A stretch of 64,000 nt of DNA from JANNPJ01 sp965200525 (lineage in GTDB: Bacteria > Actinomycetota > Actinomycetes > Actinomycetales > Kineosporiaceae): NCBI GenBank assembly GCA_965200525.1, contig OZ241368.1:1736001-1800000 (forward strand). Direction: 5' to 3'. This document shows positions 35,207-43,805 of this stretch, piece by piece. Position numbers and translations under genes: made by a program. How positions within the stretch are numbered: position 1 is the stretch's first letter; the number at the start of each line of letters is the position of its first letter. The notes below the pieces were generated by a model. It saw only the letters and a program-made list of their open reading frames with translations. It had not been told where the DNA came from and ran no database searches.

Positions 35207-36151
35207 GTGGCAACACGCATGGTGACGCCGACGTCGCGGCGCAGGGTCCCGATCCGCTACAAGCTCCAGCGGTGGGGGCCCGGCTTCGTGCTCCTGTCGC
35301 CGAGCCTGATCCTGCTGGCCGTGTTCGTCTACGGCCTGATCGGCTGGACCTTCAAGCTCTCCCTGACCGACCGGCACACGGCCCTGCCGGCCACGAAATA
35401 CGTCGGCCTGCAGAACTACACCGACCTGTTCACCAACGACATCAACGGCCGGTTCGTGCACTCGCTGCGCAACCTGCTGGTGTTCACCGTCGTCTTCATG
35501 CTCGGCACGCTGCTGATGGGCCTGCTCTGGGCCTTCCTGCTGGAGCGCGGCGTCCGGGCCGAGGGCGTGTTCCGCACCGTCTACCTGTTCCCGATGGCGG
35601 TTTCGTTCGTCGCCTCGGGCGTGGTCTGGCGCTGGCTGATGAACTCCGGCCAGGGCGATCAGGCCGGTGGCCTGAACGCCGTCTTCGGCGGGCTGCACCT
35701 GGGCTTTCTGGAGAACCCCTGGTGGACCGACCCGACCTGGGGCATGGCGGCGATGGCGGTCCCGGCGATCTGGCAGCTCTCCGGCTACGTGATGGCGCTC
35801 TACCTGGCCGGTTTCCGCGGCATCCCGGCCGAGCTGCGGGAGGCGGCGGTGGTCGACGGGGCCAGCACCTCGCAGCTCTACCGGTTGGTGATTTTTCCCC
35901 AGCTGACCCCGACCACGCTGTCGGCCATGATCATCATCGGCCACATGTCGATGAAGATGTTCGACCTGATCATGTCGGTCTCGGGCCCGCAGTGGATTAC
36001 CGAGGTGCCCTCGGTCTACGTCTGGCAGACCCTGCTGACCAGCGACTACGCCAAGGCAGCGGCGATCTCGATGATCCTGCTGCTGCTGATCGCGGTGGTC
36101 ACCGTGCCCTACCTGATCCACACCGCCCGGGCGGAGCGTCGTTCATCATGA
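35207..36151 (+). CDS. sugar ABC transporter permease 1
   Basis: 314 residues with about six membrane helices and the EAA loop (ELREAAVVDGASTSQLYRLVIFPQLTP) of CUT1 MalF/UgpA-type permeases. GTG 35207 follows GGAGGTAGTCAG. The stop overlaps the second permease's ATG (ATGA). No ATPase lies nearby, so a shared MsiK-like ATPase is probable, as in many actinomycetes. Confidence 0.9.
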   Translation: MATRMVTPTSRRRVPIRYKLQRWGPGFVLLSPSLILLAVFVYGLIGWTFKLSLTDRHTALPATKYVGLQNYTDLFTNDINGRFVHSLRNLLVFTVVFMLGTLLMGLLWAFLLERGVRAEGVFRTVYLFPMAVSFVASGVVWRWLMNSGQGDQAGGLNAVFGGLHLGFLENPWWTDPTWGMAAMAVPAIWQLSGYVMALYLAGFRGIPAELREAAVVDGASTSQLYRLVIFPQLTPTTLSAMIIIGHMSMKMFDLIMSVSGPQWITEVPSVYVWQTLLTSDYAKAAAISMILLLLIAVVTVPYLIHTARAERRSS

Positions 36152-37056
36152 CCACCGAGACGATCGCCCCGCAGACCCCGCCCGCACCGCCGTCCGGCTC
36201 GATCACCAGAAGTCCTGGACCGCGGAACATCTCGCCCGGCACGGTGACCGGGCGCACGGTCAAGTACGTCCTGGTGCTGCTGTTCGTCGTGGTCGTGCTG
36301 ACACCGGCCTACGTGCTGGTGGTGACCAGCTTCAAGTCCGGGTCCGACATCGGGGCCAACGGCCAGTGGGGCCTGCCCGCGCACTGGACCACGGCGTCCT
36401 GGAGCAAGGCCTGGGAACGACTCGGGCCGTCGTTCGGGCGCACCTTCGAGTTGGCGATCCCGGTTGCCCTGATCTCCTCGCTGATCGGCGCGGCCAACGG
36501 CTTCGTGCTGTCCCGCTGGAAGCTGCCCGCGGCCAACCTGATCTTCGGGCTGATCCTGTTCGGCATGTTCATCCCCTACCAGGCGGTGATGATCCCGCTG
36601 CGGCAGATCGTGACCACGATCGGCATCACCCCCGGCATCCCGACCCTGATCTTCGTGCACGTGATCTACGGCATCCCGATCTGCACCCTGATCTTCCGGA
36701 ACTACTACGCCACCACCGTTCCGGAGGAGATCATCGAAGCGAGCTGGATCGACGGCGCCGGCCTGCTGCGCACCTTCGCCTGGATCATCCTGCCGATCTC
36801 GGCCCCGGGATTTGTGGTCACCATCATCTGGCAGTTCACCTCGGCCTGGAACGACTACCTGTTCGCCATCTTCCTGTCCAACACCCGCAACGGGCCGATC
36901 ACCATCGCCCTGAACGCGCTGGCCGGGGCCCAGTCCCCGGACTACGCGGCGTCCATGGCCGGGGCCCTGATCACGTCGCTGCCGACCCTGGTGGTGTACG
37001 TCGTGCTGGGCCGCTGGTTCATCGGCGGTCTGATGGCCGGCTCGGTGAAGGGCTGA
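36148..37056 (+). CDS. sugar ABC transporter permease 2
   Basis: 302 residues, MalG/UgpE-type, with a Pro-rich cytoplasmic N-terminus, six predicted helices and the EAA loop (EEIIEASWIDGAGLLRTFAWIILP). ATG 36148 is coupled to permease 1, and the next gene begins one base after its stop. Confidence 0.9.
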   Translation: MTTETIAPQTPPAPPSGSITRSPGPRNISPGTVTGRTVKYVLVLLFVVVVLTPAYVLVVTSFKSGSDIGANGQWGLPAHWTTASWSKAWERLGPSFGRTFELAIPVALISSLIGAANGFVLSRWKLPAANLIFGLILFGMFIPYQAVMIPLRQIVTTIGITPGIPTLIFVHVIYGIPICTLIFRNYYATTVPEEIIEASWIDGAGLLRTFAWIILPISAPGFVVTIIWQFTSAWNDYLFAIFLSNTRNGPITIALNALAGAQSPDYAASMAGALITSLPTLVVYVVLGRWFIGGLMAGSVKG

Positions 37057-37057
37057 G

Positions 37058-38371
37058 GTGGCCACCGACCCCCTCGCCCCGGCCCGGCTCGGCACCCGAC
37101 CCTGGCTCACCCTGGCCGCCCACCGCGGATGGCTGGACCGCCAGGCCGACCAGCTGACCCGGTTCGCCCGGGCGTCCCGGCGGCCCGGGGGCGGTTTTTG
37201 GTGGCTCGACGCCCGCGGTTCCCCCGACCGGGAGCAGCCGGTGCACACCTGGATCACCGGGCGGATGACTCACGTGTTCGCGCTCGCGAGCCTACGGGGT
37301 GAGCCCGGCGCCGGGGTCATCGCCGATCACGGCGTCGCGGCGCTGAACGGGCTGCTGCGCGACGGCGAGTGCGGCGGCTGGTACAGCGGGGTGGATCAGA
37401 ACGGCCGGCCTCTGGACTCCGAAAAGGCCGCCTATCCGCACGCTTTTGTGCTCCTGGCGGCCAGCACGGCCACGCTGGCCGGGCGGCCCGGGGCCTCGAG
37501 CCTGCTGGCCGAGGCCCTGGACGTCGTCCAGGACCGGTTCTGGGACGAGCCCGCCGGCCGGACGATCGAGTCCTGGGACCGGGACTGGCGCGCCGGCGAG
37601 CCCTACCGGGGTGCCAACAGCAGCATGCACCTGGTCGAAGCCTTCTTGGCCGCCGCCGACGCGACGTCCGACCCGATCTGGACGCAGCGGGCCCTGCGGA
37701 TCTGCGAGCACCTGATCCACGAGGTCGCGGCCGGACACGGATTCCGGCTGCCGGAACACTTCAGCGCCAACTGGCAACCGCAACTGGAGTACAACACCGA
37801 CCGGCGCGACGACCCGTTCCGGCCGTACGGCTCGACGATCGGGCACTGGCTGGAATGGGCCCGGTTGCTGCTGCACGTCGAGGCGGCGTTCCGGCTCGAC
37901 CCCCGGTTGCCGGACCCGCCGGCCTGGCTGCCGGTCGACGCCCGGGCGCTGTTCGACACCGCGATTGCTCTGGGCTGGGCCGTGGACGGCGCCGAGGGAT
38001 TCGTCTACACGGTCGGCTGGGACGACCGGCCGGTGGTCCGCTCCCGGATGCACTGGGTGGTGGCCGAGGCGATCGGGGCCGCGGCGGCTCTCTGGCGGCG
38101 AACCGGCGAAGCCGGCTACGACCACTGGTACCGGACCTTCTGGGACTACAGCCAGCAGTACCTGATCGTGGACGGCGGGAGCTGGTGGCACGAGCTCGAC
38201 CCGGCCAACGCCCCCGCGACCACGGTCTGGCCGGGCAAGCCGGACATCTACCACGCCTACCAGGCGACCCTGCTGCCACAGTTGCCGGCGGCCCCGACGG
38301 CGGCGCGGCTGCTGGCCGAGATCCCTGATTCAGCCGGGCATCCGGCCGCCGGTGGAGAAAGCGCTATCTGA
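37058..38371 (+). CDS. AGE family sugar epimerase/isomerase
   Basis: 437 residues of the N-acylglucosamine 2-epimerase (alpha/alpha barrel) family. Visible features include the aromatic-rich GGGFWWLD, the EPYRGANSSMHLVEAFLAA helix with its catalytic-site His, and MHWVVAEAIGAA with another conserved His. Members interconvert mannose/glucose/fructose, GlcNAc/ManNAc or sulfoquinovose/sulfofructose; motifs alone cannot choose. GTG 37058 lies one base after the permease stop. The 3' end overlaps the convergent LacI gene by 8 bp, in a region that includes an AGCGCT palindrome. Confidence 0.85.
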   Translation: MATDPLAPARLGTRPWLTLAAHRGWLDRQADQLTRFARASRRPGGGFWWLDARGSPDREQPVHTWITGRMTHVFALASLRGEPGAGVIADHGVAALNGLLRDGECGGWYSGVDQNGRPLDSEKAAYPHAFVLLAASTATLAGRPGASSLLAEALDVVQDRFWDEPAGRTIESWDRDWRAGEPYRGANSSMHLVEAFLAAADATSDPIWTQRALRICEHLIHEVAAGHGFRLPEHFSANWQPQLEYNTDRRDDPFRPYGSTIGHWLEWARLLLHVEAAFRLDPRLPDPPAWLPVDARALFDTAIALGWAVDGAEGFVYTVGWDDRPVVRSRMHWVVAEAIGAAAALWRRTGEAGYDHWYRTFWDYSQQYLIVDGGSWWHELDPANAPATTVWPGKPDIYHAYQATLLPQLPAAPTAARLLAEIPDSAGHPAAGGESAI

Positions 38372-39380
38372 TCCCGCGCTCGATCAGGTGGGTCGGCAGG
38401 ATGGTGGTGGCCGGCCAGGACTGGTCGCCGTTGATCCGCTCGAACAGCCGGTCGACGGCGACCCGGGCCAGTTCCCGCGGGTCGTAGGCGATCAGGGTGA
38501 GCGGGCGCGGCATCAGGTGGGAGAGCTCGAAATCGTCGAAGCCCAGCAGCGGGGCGTCGTTGCCGCGGCGGTACAGCTCCTGCAGGGCTCCCACGGTGAG
38601 CCGGTTGTTGGCACAGAAGAAGGCGGTCGGCGGGTCGGCCAGGGCCAGCATCTCGTCGACCACCTTGGCCGCGTCGTCCGGCCCCTTGATCCCGTCCCGG
38701 ACCAGCGCGGCGTCATAGGGCAGGCCGGCCACGGACAGTTCGGCCTGAGCCCCGGCGAGCCGCTCGCGCATCGTGTAGACGCTCAGCGAGTCGAGCAGGA
38801 CGCCGATCCGTCGGTGACCGGCGGCGATCAGCCGGCTGACCCCGGCCCGGCTGCCGCCCTGGTTGTCCAGGAGCACCGTGTCGGCGATCAGCCGCTCCGG
38901 CGGGCGGTCGAGAAACACCACCGGCATGCCCATTTCGACCTCACGACGGAGGAACGAGTGGTCCCGGCCGGCCGGCACGACCAGCAGACCGTCGACCCGG
39001 CGCTGGGTCAGGTCGAGCAGCAGATCGCGCTCCCGCTGCGGGTCCTCCTCCGACGAGGTGGTGATCAGCAGGGTGTCGTGGGCGGCCGCGATCTCGGCCG
39101 CGACGCTGGCCACGGTCGCGTAGAACGGGTTGGCCATCTCCTCGATCAGCAGGCCGATGGTGGCGTTGACCTTGCCCGAGCGAAGATTGCGGGCGATGTC
39201 GTTGCGCCGGAAGCCGAGCTCGGCGATGGCGGCCAGCACCCGGTCGATCCGCACCTGGGCCACGGCCGGCTCGTTGTTGACGACCCGGGAGACCGTTTTC
39301 AGGCTCACCCCGGCGTGCCGCGCGACGTCCAGCATCGTCGGCCGGCGCGGCGGCTGAGCCTTGCCCGTGTCGTTCGGCAT
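38364..39380 (-). CDS. LacI family transcriptional regulator
   Basis: 338 residues: N-terminal LacI helix-turn-helix with hinge (TMLDVARHAGVSLKTVSRVVNNEPAV) and a periplasmic-binding-like sensor domain. It is encoded convergent to the sugar import operon and most likely controls it in response to the imported sugar; AGCGCT- or AACGTT-centred palindromes in the area are candidate sites. AAAGGA precedes ATG 39380. Confidence 0.9.
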   Translation of the reverse strand: MPNDTGKAQPPRRPTMLDVARHAGVSLKTVSRVVNNEPAVAQVRIDRVLAAIAELGFRRNDIARNLRSGKVNATIGLLIEEMANPFYATVASVAAEIAAAHDTLLITTSSEEDPQRERDLLLDLTQRRVDGLLVVPAGRDHSFLRREVEMGMPVVFLDRPPERLIADTVLLDNQGGSRAGVSRLIAAGHRRIGVLLDSLSVYTMRERLAGAQAELSVAGLPYDAALVRDGIKGPDDAAKVVDEMLALADPPTAFFCANNRLTVGALQELYRRGNDAPLLGFDDFELSHLMPRPLTLIAYDPRELARVAVDRLFERINGDQSWPATTILPTHLIERGIR

Positions 39381-39497
39381 GCACAGTCCTTTGCGGAGCC
39401 GGAGATCTGAACCCCGATCCTACGGGCACAGCCACTTAGGGTTGGCTTGACCCTGCCCGCCGGTCGCAGCCGGGCACCAGATCGCAGCCTGCTCCAC

Positions 39498-40112
39498 TCA
39501 GTCGGCGTCGGCCTCGGCCCGGGCCCGCCGGGCGACCTCGTCGTCCAGGGCCCACAGCGGCGCGCCGGACAGGGCCTGCCGCTCGACCCGCAGCGCCGTC
39601 AGCGCGGCCAGCTTGACGTCGAGCAGGTCGGCGACCGCGCCGGCCAGCTCGGACAGCAAACCGATCTGGGTCGAGCTGATCTCGTCCTCCTGGCGCGGCA
39701 GCCGGTCGATCACGCTGACCGTGCCCAGCCCGTGCCCGTCCTTGTTGATGATCGGTGCCGCGGCGTAGAACTGCAGGCCCAGAGCTCCTCGGACCAGCGG
39801 GTGGTCCAGGGTCCGCGGGTCGAGGGTGGCGTCCAGGACCACGTAGGGCTCGTCCAGCAGCACGGCCGAGGCACACAGGCCCGGCTCGACCCCGACCTGG
39901 TCGACGCCGTCCAGCCCTTCGGCGGCCGCGAACCAGACCCGGTCGGAGTCGACGATGCTGACCGTTGAGATCGGGGTGACGAAGATGGCCGCGGCCATCC
40001 GGGCGAAGCGCTCGAAGGCGCCGTCACGGGGGGCGTCGAGCACTTCGTAGCTGTGCACGGCCGCCACGCGAGCCGGATCAGTCAGCCGATCCTGAGACTT
40101 GCCGCCATTCAT
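39498..40112 (-). CDS. GAF domain protein
   Basis: 204 residues, almost entirely one GAF domain (about 25-170: FERFARMAAAIFVTPISTVSIVD, CASAVLLDEPYVVLDATLDPR, FYAAAPIINKDGHGLGTVSVID) of the type found in cytoplasmic signalling proteins. No kinase or cyclase output domain is attached, so it either acts with a partner or binds a small ligand alone. Confidence 0.82.
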   Translation of the reverse strand: MNGGKSQDRLTDPARVAAVHSYEVLDAPRDGAFERFARMAAAIFVTPISTVSIVDSDRVWFAAAEGLDGVDQVGVEPGLCASAVLLDEPYVVLDATLDPRTLDHPLVRGALGLQFYAAAPIINKDGHGLGTVSVIDRLPRQEDEISSTQIGLLSELAGAVADLLDVKLAALTALRVERQALSGAPLWALDDEVARRARAEADAD

Positions 40113-40160
40113 CTAGCCAAACTAGCCGGTAACGGACGGCAGTGCAGCGATTACCGACGC

Positions 40161-40182
40161 CGGATGATGTCAGTATCATCCG
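40161..40182. promoter_or_regulatory. inverted repeat upstream of the GH128-like gene
   Basis: Perfect 8-bp arms CGGATGAT and ATCATCCG with a 6-bp spacer, in an AT-richer part of the 236-bp gap between the divergent GAF and hydrolase genes. It is a candidate regulator site; the cognate protein is unknown. Confidence 0.45.
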
Positions 40183-40348
40183 ATTAATCCGTTGTATTGG
40201 CTTTACCAATCCTTACGACTTCCGGTCTAGAGGCTTGAAGTGCCCCCGGGCCAGACTCCGACCGTCGGTCGCGCAGGGCCGGCGCGGTTCTGCCTGTCAT
40301 CCGCAAGACCACCACCAGACCCGTTACGGGTCCCACCCGGAGTTGATC

Positions 40349-41665
40349 ATGAATTACGCGTCCGCGTCCGCTGCGCCCAGAAGCCAGCGCGGAACCAGAT
40401 CGCACCCGCCGGCGCGCGTCGCCGTCTTGCTGCTGATGACCGTGTCCGTCCTGCTCGGTCTGCTCACCGCTGTGTCCTCGGGTGCGCAGGCCGCGGCCAC
40501 CCTCCTGTCCCAGGGCAAGCCGGTGACCGCCTCGTCGGTCGAGAACGGCGGCCTGGCCGCCTCGGCCGCGGTCGACGGCAACAGCTCCACCCGTTGGTCG
40601 AGCGCCTTCAAGGACCCGCAGTGGCTGCAGGTCGACCTCGGCGCCACCACGACCGTCGGCCAGGTCGTCCTGAAATGGGAAACGGCCTACGGCAAGGCCT
40701 TCCAGATCCAGACCTCGAACGACGCCAAGACCTGGACGTCGATCTACTCGACCACCACCGGCGCCGGCGGAACCCAGACCCTGAACGTCACCGGCTCCGG
40801 CCGGTACGTGCGGATGTACGGCACCGCCCGCGGAACCGGTTGGGGTTATTCGCTGTTCGAGTTCCAGGTCTACGGCCCGGGCGCCTCCACCGGCGGCGGT
40901 AGCACCGGCAACGGCACGGTGTCGTCGGCCAAGAAGGGCGCGGCGATGTGGAACTTCGCCGGCGCCGACAAAGCGATCCCGGACTCGGGCATCACCTGGA
41001 ACTACAACTGGTCGACCAGCCCCAGCAGCTCGACCGCGGCCAAGAACACCGAGTTCGTCCCCATGGTCTGGGGCGCCGGCTCGGTCAACGCCAACTCACT
41101 GGCCCAGGCCAAGGCCAACGGCAAGACCCTGCTCACCTTCAACGAGCCCGACCTCGGCGAACAGTCCAACATGACGGTGGACCAGGTGCTCTCGCTGTGG
41201 CCGCAGCTCCAGGCCACCGGCATGAAGCTGGTCAGCCCGGCCGTGGCCTACGGCGGTGACACCGCCGGCGGCTGGCTCGACCGGTTCATGTCCGGCGCCT
41301 CGGCCAAGGGCTACCGGGTCGACGCCATCGCCCTGCACTGGTACGGCGGCGACTTCAACACCGCCAACGCCACCACCCAGCTGCAGAACTACATCACCGC
41401 CGTCTACAACCGCTACCACAAGCCGATCTGGCTCACCGAATACGCCCTGATGCGGTTCGGACCCACCGTCACCCCCACCGCCGACCAACAGGCCGCGTTC
41501 GTGACGTCGTCCACCAAAATGCTCGAAAGCCTGCCCTTCGTCGAGCGGTACTCCTGGTTCTCCTTCCCGACCCCCACCGAGGGCGGCCTGGGCACCGGGC
41601 TCTACAACACCGACGGCACCGCCACCGCCATGGGCCAGGCCTACCGCAAGGCCGGACCGGCCTGA
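40349..41665 (+). CDS. secreted CBM32-like (F5/8C) plus GH128-like glycoside hydrolase
   Basis: 438 residues. Signal peptide about 1-50 (long, ending GAQAAA), F5/8 type C (discoidin, CBM32-like) domain about 52-178, Gly/Ser linker, then an Asl1-like/GH128 catalytic barrel from about 195. Candidate catalytic glutamates are in NEPDL (acid/base) and LTEYAL (nucleophile). GH128 enzymes cleave beta-1,3-glucans, so fungal-wall or plant callose glucan is a likely target. ATG 40349 follows GGAG. Its CBM is closely similar to that of the DUF1996 protein at 58497-60005. Confidence 0.83.
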   Translation: MNYASASAAPRSQRGTRSHPPARVAVLLLMTVSVLLGLLTAVSSGAQAAATLLSQGKPVTASSVENGGLAASAAVDGNSSTRWSSAFKDPQWLQVDLGATTTVGQVVLKWETAYGKAFQIQTSNDAKTWTSIYSTTTGAGGTQTLNVTGSGRYVRMYGTARGTGWGYSLFEFQVYGPGASTGGGSTGNGTVSSAKKGAAMWNFAGADKAIPDSGITWNYNWSTSPSSSTAAKNTEFVPMVWGAGSVNANSLAQAKANGKTLLTFNEPDLGEQSNMTVDQVLSLWPQLQATGMKLVSPAVAYGGDTAGGWLDRFMSGASAKGYRVDAIALHWYGGDFNTANATTQLQNYITAVYNRYHKPIWLTEYALMRFGPTVTPTADQQAAFVTSSTKMLESLPFVERYSWFSFPTPTEGGLGTGLYNTDGTATAMGQAYRKAGPA

Positions 41666-41673
41666 CCCGGCAC

Positions 41674-41757
41674 GGCCGACCGCAAAGGAGGACCAGTTCC
41701 GGGTTCGGCACCCCCCGAACCCGGATCGGTCGGTTGGTCCTCCTCTGCGGTCGGTCC
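41674..41757 (+). repeat. nested palindrome, copy 2
   Basis: Outer arms of about 22 bp (from 41674 and to 41757) contain GACCGCAAAGGAGGACCA and pair with about two mismatches; inside is a perfect 10-bp hairpin (41699-41708 with 41715-41724). It begins 9 bp after the stop of the hydrolase, in the same orientation relative to that gene as copy 1 has to nrdB. Confidence 0.85.
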
Positions 41758-41823
41758 GACCGGTTGTCCACAGGTCGGCGGATCGGGTCCGGTGCCGGCC
41801 GGCCGGGCTCGTAGAATCGCCGG

Positions 41824-43689
41824 ATGGTCGCGGGAACCGAACTGATCGGCAACGAGGTGGACGGCGCTCTCGACGTGCTGCGCCGGATCTTCGGCTACGA
41901 CGCGTTCCGGGGCAACCAGCGCGAGATCATCGACCACGTGGTGGCCGGCGGCGACGCCCTGGTGCTGATGCCGACCGGTGGCGGCAAGTCGCTCTGCTAC
42001 CAGATCCCGGCCCTGGTCCGGGACGGCGTGGGCGTCGTCGTCTCGCCCTTGATCGCCCTGATGCAGGATCAGGTCGATGCCCTGCAAGCCCTCGGCGTCC
42101 GGGCCGGCTTCCTCAACTCCAGCCAGGAGCCGGCCGCCCGGCGGGAGGTCGAGGCCGCCTTCCTGGCCAATGAGCTGGACCTGCTCTACCTGGCCCCGGA
42201 ATCGCTCGGCGGCGGCACCTCGGCCACCATGCGGTTGCTCGAGCGGGGCCGGATCGCCCTGTTCGCGATCGACGAGGCGCACTGCGTGGCCCAGTGGGGG
42301 CACGACTTCCGGCCCGACTACCTGAACCTGTCGATGCTGCACGAGCGCTGGCCCGACGTGCCCCGGATCGCGCTGACCGCGACCGCGACCAGCCGCACCC
42401 ACGCCGAGATCGCGACCCGGCTGAAGCTCGACGAGGCGACCGGGTGCAAGCACTTCGTGGCCAGCTTCGACCGGCCCAACATCCAGTACCGGATCGTACC
42501 CAAGGACAAGCCGGCCCAGCAGTTGCTCGACCTGCTGCGCAGCGAGCACGACGGCGACGCCGGCATCGTGTACTGCCTGTCGCGCAACTCGGTCGACAAG
42601 ACGGCCGAGTTTCTGGTGCGCAACAACATCCCGGCGCTGCCGTATCACGCCGGTCTGGACGCCCGCACCCGCGCCGCCAACCAGTCCCGCTTCCTGCGCG
42701 AGGACGGCTTGATCATGGTGGCCACCATCGCCTTCGGGATGGGCATCGACAAGCCGGACGTGCGCTTCGTGGCCCACCTCGACCTGCCCAAATCGGTCGA
42801 GGGGTACTACCAGGAGACCGGGCGGGCCGGCCGCGACGGGCTGCCCTCCACCGCCTGGCTGGCCTACGGCCTGCAGGACGTCGTGCAGCAGCGCAAGATG
42901 ATCGACGGGTCGGAGGGCGATCTGGCCCACCGGCGCATGCTGTCGGCCCACCTCGACGCCATGCTGGCCCTGTGCGAGACGGTCGAGTGCCGGCGCACCC
43001 GGCTGCTGGCCTACTTCGGCCAGGACAGCGAGGCCTGCGGCAACTGCGACACCTGCCTGAACCCGCCCCAGTCCTGGGACGGCACGATCGCGGCCCAGAA
43101 ACTGCTCTCGACCGTGTTCCGGCTGCAGCGTGAGCGCGGGCAGAAGTTCGGCGCCGGCCAGTCGATCGACATCCTGCTCGGCCGGCGGACCGACAAGGTG
43201 GCCCAGCACAACCACGACACCCTGACCGTGTTCGGGATCGGCACCGACCTGGGCGAGTCCGAGTGGCGCGGCGTCGTCCGGCAACTGCTGGCCCAGGGTC
43301 TGCTCGCGGTCGAGGGCGACTACGGCACGCTCACCCTGACCGATGCCAGCGCGAGCGTGCTGAGCCGCGAGCGCGAGGTCAAGCTGCGGCGCGAACCGGA
43401 GCGGACCGCCCGCTCCGGGGGTGGCGGTCGTTCCGGCCGGTCCAAGGGCACGCCCGCGGTGGAGTTGCCGGCCGAGGCCGCCGTGGTGTTCGAGCGGTTG
43501 CGGGCCTGGCGGGCGGCCACGGCCAAGGAGGCCGGCATGCCGGCCTACGTGATCTTCCACGATGCGACCCTGCGGCAGATCGCGATCGAGGCCCCGGCCG
43601 GCCTGGCCGCGCTCGGCACGGTCAGCGGGGTCGGCGAGAACAAGCTGGCCAAGTACGGTCAGCAGATCCTGGACACGCTGCAGGGCTGA
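41824..43689 (+). CDS. recQ: RecQ family ATP-dependent DNA helicase
   Basis: 621 residues. Helicase motifs: MPTGGGKSLCYQ (Walker A), DEAH (in AIDEAHC), TATATSRT, and the QETGRAGRDG motif VI. A RecQ zinc site is present (CRRTRLLAYFGQ, CGNCDTC), followed by an RQC winged helix (KFGAGQSIDILLG) and a C-terminal HRDC domain (about 550-620). It unwinds DNA 3' to 5' in recombination and replication-fork repair. Confidence 0.95.
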   Translation: MVAGTELIGNEVDGALDVLRRIFGYDAFRGNQREIIDHVVAGGDALVLMPTGGGKSLCYQIPALVRDGVGVVVSPLIALMQDQVDALQALGVRAGFLNSSQEPAARREVEAAFLANELDLLYLAPESLGGGTSATMRLLERGRIALFAIDEAHCVAQWGHDFRPDYLNLSMLHERWPDVPRIALTATATSRTHAEIATRLKLDEATGCKHFVASFDRPNIQYRIVPKDKPAQQLLDLLRSEHDGDAGIVYCLSRNSVDKTAEFLVRNNIPALPYHAGLDARTRAANQSRFLREDGLIMVATIAFGMGIDKPDVRFVAHLDLPKSVEGYYQETGRAGRDGLPSTAWLAYGLQDVVQQRKMIDGSEGDLAHRRMLSAHLDAMLALCETVECRRTRLLAYFGQDSEACGNCDTCLNPPQSWDGTIAAQKLLSTVFRLQRERGQKFGAGQSIDILLGRRTDKVAQHNHDTLTVFGIGTDLGESEWRGVVRQLLAQGLLAVEGDYGTLTLTDASASVLSREREVKLRREPERTARSGGGGRSGRSKGTPAVELPAEAAVVFERLRAWRAATAKEAGMPAYVIFHDATLRQIAIEAPAGLAALGTVSGVGENKLAKYGQQILDTLQG

Positions 43690-43805
43690 CCGGCTGGGCG
43701 GCCGATTGGGGTCCGTCGGGCTCGGGCCGATCACAGCTCGGGCACGGTTGGGGCACGGCCCGGCCCGATCCGGGATCGACTCCGAAGATCTGCGAGGATC
43801 GGGCG

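Noticed and set aside
38355..38370. AGAAAGCGCTATCT palindrome as an operator
   Set aside because: It lies in the overlapping 3' ends of the epimerase and LacI genes, not in a promoter, and has a mismatched pair; kept only as a supporting note.
39380..39401. CCGCAAAGGA near the LacI start as a third palindrome copy
   Set aside because: Only one short arm is present; it is better explained as the ribosome-binding site of the LacI gene.
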